Position numbers and translations under genes: made by a program. This document shows positions 1 through 10,854 of a stretch of 64,000 bases of DNA, one piece after another; the stretch's first letter is position 1, and each line of letters opens with the position of its first letter. The DNA comes from Tausonia pullulans. Its lineage: Eukaryota > Basidiomycota > Tremellomycetes > Cystofilobasidiales > Mrakiaceae. The notes beneath the pieces are model-generated. The model was given only the letters and a program-made list of their open reading frames with translations. It was not told the origin of the DNA and searched no databases. Location: positions 434,001 to 498,000 of the forward strand of contig OX637629.1 of the NCBI GenBank assembly GCA_951802195.1, read 5' to 3'.

Positions 1-44
1 CTCTGTGGTGATAGCCCAAGCTAACGGCCAGCTCCTCTCCATAG

Positions 45-2251
45 ACACCTCAACTGCGGTGCTGGACGCATCGTCTGGCAGGACATTGTTCGCATCGACC
101 AGTGTAGGTCGCAACCCTTATTTCCTGACGCCTCATGTCACTCGCGCCCGCCTCCGTTGCCGGCGGCTTCGTCTCGCCTTCCCCATTTCTTTCGCTCGAC
201 GCGCTGACCCCCCACGTCGGACCTGTCTCCCGACGCCGCTGCCGCTCCCTCACCCAGCCATCAAGACTCGCGAGTTCCACAAGACCGAGAACATTGTCAA
301 GTCCTTCCAGCACGCCAAGGAGACCTCCGGCCGTCTCCACCTCCTCGGACTCGTGCGTCCCCAGCCGGACACCACCGCCTCGACGCGCGCGTCTGTTATA
401 GAGAGCTGTCAAGCGCTGACCTCTGCACCCCACGCATCTGCCAGGTCTCTGATGGTGGAGTCCACTCTCACATCCACCACCTCAAGGCCCTCCTTGAGAC
501 TGCCAAGGAGATCGGCATCCCCAAAGTCTTCATCCACTTCTTCGGCGACGGCCGTGACACCGCCCCTCGCTCGGCCGCTGGCTACATGAAGGACCTCCAG
601 GACTTCATCAAGGAGAAGGGCGTCGGTGAGGTTGCCACCGTCGTTGGACGCTACTACGCCATGGACCGCGACAAGCGTTGGGAGCGGGTCAAGATTGCCG
701 TCGACGGACTCGTCTCGGGCGAGGGCACCAAGACGGACGACTTTGTCGCCACCATTGAGGAGAACTACAAGGCCGACGTCACCGACGAGTTCCTCAAGCC
801 CATCCTCTCCAACAACGCCGAGTCCCGCATCCAGGGTGAGTCGGGTCCGGGCTCGAGAAGGGTGCTTGGTTGCTGACTAGCTACTTCATTGACAGACAAC
901 GACACTCTTTTCTTCTTCAACTACCGCTCTGACCGCGTTCGCGAGATTGTTACCGTCTTCGGAATGCCCGATAAGCCCATGGAGGTCACCGTTCCCAAGA
1001 ACCTCGTAAGTATCTGGTCTAACCGCGTTTCGTTCATGGCCTCACCTTCACTCACAACTCGGTTCCCTAGCACATCACCACTATGTCTCGCTACAACTCC
1101 GAGTTCCCCTTCCCCATCGCCTTCCCTCCCTCGTCGATGGACAACGTTCTCGCTGAGTGGCTCGCCAAGAAGGGCGCCAAGCAGTGCCACATTGCCGGTG
1201 CGTCTCTCGAGGGCTACAATGCATCGATACTTGCGTACCCTCTACTGACTGACCACATCTCACTTCGCTCCTTCCAGAGACTGAGAAGTCAGTTCTGAAC
1301 CCTGCTGCCGGTAATCATTAGATGCTGACCTTTTTTATCTCTGCTTATTTACTTCTTACAGGTACGCTCACGTCACCTTCTTCTTCAAGTAAGTCTGACC
1401 CCCCAAGTGTTCATGCCCATGCCTTATCAGCCCGCTGAATATCTCACAGTGGAGGAGTCGAGAAGCAATTCGACAACGAGGTTCGGCACATGATTCCTAG
1501 CCCGAAGGTCCCGACGTACGACAAGCAGCCCGAGATGTCGGTTCAGGCTGTCGCCGACAAGGTCGCCGAGGTCGTCAAGTCGGACGAGTTCGAGTGAGGC
1601 TAAGGGACGACAGGGGTTGTCTGAGTACTCAATTGTTGATTGTCTTCCTCCCTCCCTCCCTCCCTAAAGGTTCGTCATGTGCAACTTCGCTCCCCCCGAC
1701 ATGGTCGGCCACACCGGTGTCTACGACGCTGCTGTTCAGGCTATCACGGCGACCGACAAGGCCGTCAAGACCGTCTACGACGCCTGCCAGGCTGCTGGCT
1801 ACGTCCTCCTCGTCACCTCAGACCACGGTAACGCCGAGCAGATGATCAACCCGGAGACGGGCAACCCCCACACCGCGTGAGTGCCTGTCAAGAGTGAGGT
1901 GACTGCAGCCGCATGTGAGTGGGTTCTGACAGCTCGTTTGATCATTTCAAGCCACACCACCAACCAGGTCCCCTTCATCATGACTGTCCCTGAGGGCAAG
2001 GACCTCGGATTTATCGCTGAGGACAACACCGCATGCCTCGCGGATGTCGCGCCCACCGTCCTTGCTCTCATGGGACTCGACAAGCCTGGAGGTACGTGTT
2101 GAGAGTGTCTCAAAACACGCTCGTTCCTGATTCTTCTTTTCTCTGTTTCAATCACTGACTCATCCCTTGCTCCTCGCTGCCCACAGAGATGACCGGTCGC
2201 TCCCTCCTCCGTCCCTCGGAGCGGCCCACCAAGGCCCTCAAGACCGAGTAG
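45..2251 (+). CDS. 2,3-bisphosphoglycerate-independent phosphoglycerate mutase (3' part)
   Basis: Glycolytic enzyme that interconverts 3- and 2-phosphoglycerate without a cofactor, in the cytosol. The 5' part lies outside the window; 1-44 reads as the end of an intron (ends TAG). Exons derived from frame and splice sites: 45-103, 258-352, 445-835, 896-1005, 1071-1197, 1278-1287, 1362-1388, 1450-1593, 1670-1876, 1952-2091, 2187-2251. Family motifs appear in order: [95 protein letters not shown] (metal and phosphoserine site region) and a C-terminal TGRSLL. The sixth exon is only 10 nt and the seventh 27 nt; without them the invariant [15 protein letters not shown] block is lost. The alkaline-phosphatase-superfamily metal ligands I can recognise (DGRD, DHGN, GHTG contexts) are intact, so the enzyme looks functional. 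It is convergent with the RecQ gene, whose stop lies 358 bp from this one. Confidence 0.95.
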
Positions 2252-2609
2252 ATTTCACTGTTTCTCTCCTAGATTCGACGGCGTCGTTGTCTTTTTTTTG
2301 TGTGGTAATTGCTGGGGAAGGGAAAGAGAGAGGGAGGACGAGTTGGCTTGCGATAGATGCTGCGTCCTCGGGCTCGCGTTGTTTCGTTCGTCTGAACCTA
2401 AGCAATCAACCAAGAGAGTTTACAGGCCTTGAGAGAAGGAACATGAAGACGAAGCGCGAATGTGTAGATGCAAAAGTAGACAGAGGGGGGGAGAGGAATG
2501 CAAGCTGGGAAGGAGAAGGAAGAGTAGCTGAGAAAGAAACGAAAAAAAAAAAATTGAAATGACCACGATCACGACCCGGACCCCGCCCACCGAACAACCC
2601 CCGCCCTCA

Positions 2610-5600
2610 TCAATCAAACACGTTTTTCCCCCCTCCCTTGGCACGCCTCGGCGCCACCGTCCCGCTCGACATGGCTCGGATGGCGCTCGATCCGCCACTG
2701 CCACGACCACGACTGAAGCCTCCGCCTCCGCGACCGCGGCTGCTGCCTCCCCGGTAGCTCGAAGACGGTCCCGACCGAGAGATGGGGCCCGAGCCAGAGG
2801 GGGGCGGCTCGTATGCGAAGCGCTGGATGTCGAGCGGTATTCTGCGGCAGAAGATGGGTCAATAAAAGAATCCCATGGAGTAGTCCAAGGGAAGGGGAAG
2901 CGAGAACAACATACGGCCCCGCCCGCTTGATGCCCGATGAAGAGGAGGAAGCCGCCTTCTTCGGCGGTGGTGGGCCAGACGCCACCCTCGATCGTGCGGG
3001 AGCGGGATCGGCAGTGTCTTGGAGACGATCCTTTGTCCAGCTGGTCTTGAACGTTGAGGTGAAAAAGGGACCGTAACGCTGGTAGGCTTGGGGCGTAATT
3101 CCGTCGATGGCGAGCCACTCGGCCTCGGCTGAAGAAAAGAAGGAGGATGGGAGGTCAGACATGCATGAACGAGGGGATGACTGGCACGATGACTTACTCG
3201 ACGGTCGGATGACGGCGAGCAACTCAAGAATCTCGTCGTCGAAGACATCTTGCGGTCGAACGCGCTTGTGTGAGGCAGCCTGAGGTCGTTGATAAATTCA
3301 GTGCCTCGTGTAGAACGACTTAAGCCCACTGAAACTCACTCTCGCACGGATGCCCCTGAGCTCGACTAAGCACGGGTCCTCGTTCTCGTGCGAGGGCTGA
3401 GTGAGCATCGGACGGTTGAAGAGCGCCTCATCCGGATCCTCATAGAAGTTGCCCTCGTCGTCGAGGTGGGCGTTGTTGAAGACGTCGGCCTCCACTGCGT
3501 GGTTCCAACCGGCCTTAGGCTTGGCGGGCTTGACGATCTTCTTGGGAGCGACCTTCTTGGCACTGCCCTTGCGAGGCGTGGCCTGGCGGAATGCCAGCTG
3601 AGGTGATAGGAAAGGAGGCTACTGTTAGACATGGCGCAGAGACTTGCGCGAAGAGGGGAACGGACCAGGACAGGCTTGCCGTTCTCCTTGAGATACTCGC
3701 GGTACGACCTACCGAGCTGTAAAGTGGGACGAGACAGTAATCAAACTCAGTCATGGCTAGACAAGAAAGATGCAAAGAAACTGACCTGGATGTAGGCCGT
3801 AGTGAACCCGCTGGCGTTGCCAATGTACTGTTCCTCGATAGCCTGTTCGATGAGAAGGAGTTCAAAAAGCCGCTCTGCATCGCCAATATCGTACGCCTTG
3901 CCGAGGCCGTGCTGCTCGAGCCTAGAAACGTCGATCTCGGCCATCATCTTGGGATTGGCGCCTCGGAAGAGCTGGACGGCTTGCTTCATGGTGACGCGGT
4001 TGCATTGTTGGAGGATGCCCTGGAGGAGGCGAAGGACGCTCTGAGCGTCCTCAGTCTAGATTGAGAGGCAAGCATCAGTTACGGCCTGTTTGCACAGATT
4101 CAGGCGCGATCTCGAGGGCCAGGGACGAACAACATCCCGGATGTCAATGTTGCCTGAGCCGACGTCCATGCACACATCACACGTCTTGTTGCTAGAGAGA
4201 CAAGGGAGCGGCATGTCAGCAACTTCGGATTGCCTCTGACAAGAGGAAGACCAGAAGACCACTCACCACTCGCTCGCATCAAAATCCTCGCCGAAGAAGG
4301 CCTAGGGTTGATCAAGGTCAGCACCCGAGCTCAACCAGCCCGCTGCAAGAGAGGGAGACCCACCAAGACCTGTCGACGCCGACAATCCGTCTTGTTCGCG
4401 CAATATCGGAGGACGCCTCGGATGTTCTCACGCTGGCGCTCCTTCTGCTCGTATGTGAGCTCCTGGTCGCGGTTGATCATATTAAAGTGCGTCTTGGTGT
4501 CTCCCCAGGAGTAGACTGGAGAGCATCTATGAATAAGCGGACCAGCCAGAGGGGGGTACAGGGAAGAAAGGCACGAACAGAGGATGCATTCCGACTGCTG
4601 GCCGTCTCGTCCGGCACGACCCGTCTCCTGGTAGTAGCCCTCGAGTGACTTGGGCAGCGCATGATGGATGACAAACCGGACTGGAGGAGAGGGAGATTGC
4701 TTGTCATTCATGACCCCAAGTAAACGTCATCAGACGAGAACGTACCGTCTCCTTTGTCAATGCCCATGCCGAAAGCGATCTGAGGAGAAGATGGCCGAAT
4801 GTGAGCGATGACTCCTAGGGGAGACTGCGAGCGAGCCTAGAGACTGACCGTCGCGACGATGATCTTGACCTTGCCTTCCTGCCAGGACCGTTGAATGTAG
4901 CTCCTGTCGTCCTTCGTCATTCCCGCATGGTAGTGCGCCGCCGAGATCCCCGGATCAGCCTCCCGGATGTCTCTCGCGATCTTCTCGCAGTTGTCCCGGC
5001 TGCTAGCGTAGATGATGCCGCATTGCCCTCTATAGTCTGAAGCGATGAACCGGACAATCTCATCGATGACCTTTTTAGGCCCAGGCTTGGGCCGGATCTC
5101 GTAAATGAGGTTGGCGCGGTTGAACGAAGAGGTGACCGTCAGGCAGCCGGTAATCTTGAGAGAGCGGATGATGTCGTCTCGGACCTGGTGGTTTGCCGTC
5201 GCTGTGAGGGCCATCATGGGCGTTCCAGGGTAATTCGTCTTGAGATTGCCGAGCTCGCGGTCTGCCGGGTAGAGGATCAGCGTGCACGCTGATTCACCGT
5301 CTCTCAACCTAAGACTGACAATCTGGGCGGAAGTCATGTCCCCACTTGTTAGCAAAGAGAGAGTCTGATCAGCCATGGACAACTATGGATCTATTGGGCC
5401 ATTAAAAGAGAAGCGAGTCTAACGCACCGAGCTGACGCAGTGAGCCTCGTCGATGACGAAGCGGGCGAGCTTGTTACGGCGATAGATGCTCGAAAGCAGC
5501 GACTGGAATGGGCCGGACTTGGCGAGCATCTCCGGCGTGACGTAGGTGATAATACCATCGACGTTGTCGTTCCCCCTCGGCCCACCTTCGAGCTGGAGCA

Positions 5601-8105
5601 GGGCCTCTTTCTTGGCCCCTGGCGCTAGGTCGCTCGTGAAAGCGATCGCAGTAATTCCAAGCTTGGTGAGATGGCCGACCTGGTCCTGAATGAGCGAGAT
5701 CAATGGCGAGACAACGATGGTAATGCCCGACGTCTTGCCAAGCGTGACGAGAGCGGGTAGCTGATAACAAAGCGACTTGCCGCCGCCTGTCGGCATGAGC
5801 ACAAAGACGTCTTGCCCTGCGAGCGTGGCATTGATGGCCTCAAGCTGGTTCGGCCGGAAGCCGTTGAGCTTGAATGTTGAGCAGAGGATGTGGCCGGCCT
5901 CAGAAGCCCATGGGTGGTCGTACTGTGGGGGTGTGGGGACATTCTTGAGCGCCTTGGGTCGTGACGTATGCACGGCGGAGATGGAGGAGAGGGTGAAGGA
6001 GTTTGACGCGCCCCCGACAGCAGACGACGAGCCACCATCGCCGCCGCTGTGGGCGCTGGTGCAAGAGGGGGGCGGATGGAACTGGGTGACGACGGAGTAC
6101 CGTGGCGGGGGTGATCTACGAGGTAGGCCGTCGTCCTGGAAGGCGTCGTCGTCTTCGTCGAGGCCAAAGTCGTCCTCCTGAAGATCGCGGAACTCGTCGA
6201 AAGGATCGACCGTCGGCGATCGACGACGAGCAACGGCCCTGGCCATCGTGGACGCTTGCTGGGAGGGCTTCCCTGGGAGCATCGACGAGGCCGCCACGAA
6301 GGAGACATCGTCGTCATCGCCGTAGCCACCGTCCTCTGGCTCCTCATCTGTCGAGATGACCTCGATCGTCGGCGATGGAGGCGGCTGCGGTGCCTCGCGC
6401 TCCTTGCCCTTGGCGCTCAGCTTGCGGGGGGACTGATGAGGAGAGTGGAGAGATTTGAGAGGAAATCTATTTGAACTGGAGGGCAACGGAAGAGGAGGGG
6501 GAGGAGGTCGAGCGAGGAGAGATCTGGGAGGTAGAAGCGTTGTCGACAGGGAGCCCTGATCAGGCGTTGAGCACCCCGGCGCGAAGGACGATGAGGAGGA
6601 TGGGCCAGTCGTAGCACCTGATGAGCGAGGAGCCACGAGAGAGGGAGACCCCGCTGTTGTCGAGGCTGGATTGCCCTGACGATCTGCGATGGCTATCTTG
6701 ATCTCTTCTATCCGCTTTGCGTAATTGTCGCTGCGAGACAGGTCGTCAGTCAGCGATGTTGGAGGTAAGGAGACGGCGGATTTGAGAAGACTCACATGTT
6801 GGCCCTGACAACCACCGGATCATCCAGCGACGTTCCGTTCTGAAGTTCCTCCATGAGCGTCATCCGACGGTCCATGTTGCGTAGGAGCAGATCCTTCAGG
6901 TCCATCAACTCCATGACAGCAAGATCTGCCGCGTATGCCATCCGTCTCATCGCCGATGGAGGATGGACGGACGTCGGGGTCAAGAGCGAGGGAGCACCAT
7001 CACCCGAGAAGGAAATGCACAGCGGGCTAGAGGCGGATGACGGTCGACTGGGCACGACGGAAGGTTGCTGGGCGGGGACGAGGCATTCCTGGAGAAGAGA
7101 CGGTTTCAGCACGTGTAAGATACAACTTAAGAAAAAGGCTCACTTCATCGAGCTGCATCATCGCCGCGAGCTGATCTGGATCATCCCCGTAGTCAGAGAG
7201 CGGGTGAGGCTTGACGTCCTCCGGATCTTCAGTGTCCATCGGCGTCGGACTCGCAGCAATCCGCTCCTGCTTGATCACGACCGCGCCACCCAAGCTTGAG
7301 CGAGGCCGAGATGAGGATTTTTGAGAGGGAGAGGCACAACCTGAAGGGGACAACCAGTCAGCAATGGCCGGGAGACGGAGCGAGAGCGGGGATGTTCGCG
7401 CCTTGATCGGGCAAGGACGACGACGACGCGTCCTGCTGCCTCTCCACCTTGACCTTGATCGCGGAGGACGCAGCTGGAGTTTCTTCCATGGTTAGCGGAC
7501 GCGTGGGTTTGAACGGAGACGGAATATGCTTACCTGGCTGCTCGACCTTCACCCTTTTGCCACCGCTACCGAGCTCCTGCTTGACCGTCGTCGCCATCGT
7601 CGTCGGGCTGGGTCTCTTGAGCGGCGTCGCCACCGACGCAAGTCGAGGCGTCGTGACAGCGACCGTGGTGCTTGAGGAAGGGGCTGTGGTAAATGGCAAA
7701 GGCTGGGATTAGATGCGTATCTTCCGAGGAAGTAATGAGCTATAAAAAAAAGGACACAAACAGAAGTGGGAGGAAGTGGTCCAGACGGGCTTCTGCTGCT
7801 GCTGCTTGGGCGTCGACGACGCGTCCGTCCGCCTAGAGCTGCGTGAGGCAGAGGTGGACGGCGTGACACGCAGAGAACCAAGAGGCGGCTTTCGAGGACC
7901 AATGTGTCAGATGTTCCCCTGATGAGATCTCAGAGGATGTGGAGAGGGCGGAGGTGAACGAGGGACGGACCTTGACCGGGGTGGAGGTTGCTGTTGCCGT
8001 TGCCGCCGCCGACGAGGGGGCCACCGGCGGCGTCGTCGGCTTGCGACCGACTCCACTCAAGAGCTTCTTTCGCATCTCTTCGAGGTTGTTGCGGGGGGTC
8101 GCCAT
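2610..8105 (-). CDS. RecQ-family DNA helicase, BLM/Sgs1 type
   Basis: ATP-dependent 3'-5' DNA helicase of the BLM/Sgs1 class, acting in the nucleus in homologous recombination and replication-fork repair. The gene has many introns. The N-terminal half (from ATG at 8105) is Ser/Pro-rich and acidic, with a helical stretch around 6800-6960. The helicase core follows: [17 protein letters not shown], Walker [34 protein letters not shown], then a 25-nt exon (5320-5344) giving [14 protein letters not shown], and motif [14 protein letters not shown]. An RQC domain with zinc-ligand cysteines (NKTCDVC near 4185) and an HRDC domain ([40 protein letters not shown]) come next. The C-terminus ends in an RGG/RGR-rich tail (about 2640-2790) and NVFD. 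Having both RQC and HRDC separates it from short RecQ proteins. The start is the first Met of an exon that reads [16 protein letters not shown]. Exact N-terminal intron borders are less sure than those in the core. Confidence 0.92.
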
Positions 8106-10854
8106 GATGAAGCGCCTCCTGGTAGAGGGGGCCTAGCGCGAGAAGATCTGCGCTCTGGAGGACAGTAGAAGGGAGGCAGGTGGAGGTTGCGGGTGGAGCT
8201 CAGGCTCTCTTCCTCTCAAGCCACGCGCCGCTGTGGCCCGACGCGTTTCGTTCGTTCTTACACTCTCACCGCGAAGAAGACTCGCGATCTGGTCCCTCTT
8301 CTCTTTTTCAAGACTCGGCTGGTCCGCTTGCCCGCAATGTGCTATCGGACAGTCGAACGGTCGCCTGGCGAAAGACAAGGGAAAGACATATGCACTCAAG
8401 TCCACCCAAGAAACGCGCCCCCCACTCATCGAGCGAGGGAGAGCTTCTTGAGAGGAGGGGAGGAAAAAAGGTAAACCCCATCGAGCAAGAGTGAGCCCCA
8501 TTGAGTTACCCTCGGAACGGAGCCGAGAGCAATCGCAGAACTCTTCTTCAATGAGGAACAAGAGGGTTGTCGTCGAGCTTCTCTCCCCTCACGCAAACAC
8601 AGAAGGCCGTAGTGTCCCCCAGACTTGGAGGCACCCTAAGGACGAAGGCTCGCTGAGAAGCGTCTTCGCCGGTCGTCCCGCGAGGCACCTCTAGTCAAAG
8701 AGACAGCCTCCTGCGGCCGGAGAGAGATGGATGGTATTGTGCTCGCACGACGGAGTATGAAATGGGGTCAGAAAGGAAGGCCAGAGTGCCAAGCTGGACG
8801 CTCAAGCCCCGCGGGTGAAGCAGGGACAGCGAGCCAACTCGGATCGACAACTGGAAGCCCTTCCTCTCCCCCGTCCAGAAGCAGCGACCAGCGCACGTCG
8901 AACGCAAGACAACCGCCCCCATGAGCCCTGCCAAATCCTATGTCCCAGGCGCCCGAGTTCCCCTCCCACCATCGATACACACATCACGCCTACGAGCCCG
9001 CACAAGTCGTCGTCTTAGGGACAGGGACCGCTTTCCGGGCGGTAAGCGTCGTAGGGGAAGAAGATCGGGGCGGTTTGGAATGAGGGGGGGCGCGAGCTGA
9101 GGAGGAACGGCAGGGAGGGCAGAAGGCGAGACGGCGGGGCGAGGACAGGGCGGGTATGGGATTAAGATCTCCGGGGACTTTCCCAGCAGAGGACTTGGGG
9201 AGAGCACGACCCTGAGAGGGGTATCGCATCTCCCTGGCGGTGGGTCTGCGAAAGCGATTCTTTGCTCGATGGAGGTGGTTGAGGGTTAGAAGAGGGAAAA
9301 AAAGACTGAGGTCTGCCGCGAGGGCAGGCAAGCGCGGCCGAGCAAAGGGAGCGAGGGAGGGAGGAAGATGCGCAGCTGAGCGGGTCCAGCTTCCTCCTTT
9401 GTTGAGTGATCTTTCCGTTGCAGGCGGCAACCTCCTCCTGCTATCTCTTCTTAAGAAGGTCGCCGAAGAAGACTAGCGGAGACTAGCGGAGTAGTGCTGA
9501 GACCAAAACATCGCTCTCCGTTCGCAGAGAGAGAAATCTCTGCCGGGTGTGCACTTGGTGAACTGAGGGTATACTTCGCATTTGATTCGATGCCCTCTTT
9601 ATCATGTCCAAGACCTTTAGGAGACGCGACCATACATTTCAAGTCTTCGTTTCAGACTAAAAGCTCGCTGGTCAGCGGCCGAGGTCACCATATTCTGGTG
9701 CTTGCTCACACAGGCCCTGAGATCGTCCCCTAGCCAGCGGAAACAGCAGGCCCACTTTGTCCAGGGTTACGTTTCGAGGCGCTCCGCAACTTCAACACAA
9801 GCCCTGGCAGTAGCATTCGTCTGACGACTTACCTTGCCAGAGATTGTGAACAATTCTCCAGGCGCTGCGCGTGAAAGAAGAGCACAGATATGGTTCTGCC
9901 TCTGGATGGAGAGAGAGGAGGAGATGCCGCACGAGAAGACGGTCCTCGCGCGTGGCACCATTCAATTTCTCCGATGCCCCATGCGAGACGCGAGACGCTG
10001 TTTGGAAGTTGATGCGAGAACAGATAGAGGATGATCATGTGGGGAGGGGGTTTGGATGGCGAGAACAAAGGGGGACGTGCTGCATGCATGTCGAGGACAT
10101 TTTTTGTATTACCTCGCGGGCGTGCCTGATGCCGGTGACAGAAGGCGGCCAGGGGTTGGTTGGTCCTCGCCGGAAGCCGGAGTGAGATCGAGCCGTCAGA
10201 GAGAAGGAGGAAGCAGGGCACGGCCAGGAAAGATGAGGGCTCCTAGGGACTCCCTGCCCAGCCAGCATGATAAAACTTTATACATCTCCAATCTTGATTG
10301 CTCGGATGGGGGTCTCCAACCATGCCTCCGTGTTCAATGCCAGAAAAACAGTCAGGCAGCCAAAGAAAGCATACAGGTGAGGGGGAGTGAGGGGGTCTCC
10401 AAGAGCAATCTCGGGGTCTCTCGCCGGCCCCTTCTTTCGACTCTTGGACCCTCTCTCTCGTGCCGACTGCTCGTGTTCCTCCTCTCACTTGGCGAGCCCA
10501 GCGCACAGCCCAGCAGCCGGCCAAGGGGAGGGGGGGAAGGGGGAGGCCAAACTCTGCTTCGATTGAATGTAAGCTCCGCATTCACGCAAGCGAGAGGAGA
10601 GACACGCAGAGCGAACTAGATTCAGAAGTCGGCGGCTCGCTGCCCTCGCCAGTCTGCCGTTCGGTTGACAAGTCGACCCAGTCGACCCCGTCGACCACCA
10701 CAACCGACCGACCGACCCGACGGAGCCGCCGACGACCCATCCCATCCATCAAACCCTCTCTCTTTTCTGTACTTGCTGAACACACTCTCGACGACTCCTC
10801 GACACACCAGCCCCCCAGGGACAACCTCCCCTCCTCCCCCCTCCCCCCGGCGCC
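8106..10854. other. 2.7-kb gene-free stretch between divergent genes
   Basis: This stretch separates the RecQ start from the protease start, both of which point outwards, so both promoters should lie here. Open frames on either strand are short, overlap one another in several frames and show no domain or motif I know. I found no tRNA or repeat array in it. It could hold a non-coding transcript, a long 5' leader, or a missing first exon of the protease that would supply its signal peptide. Confidence 0.6.

Noticed and set aside
6100-6360. Arg-rich proteins on the plus strand opposite the RecQ gene
   Set aside because: These are antisense shadows of the Ser/Asp-rich RecQ N-terminal coding exon.
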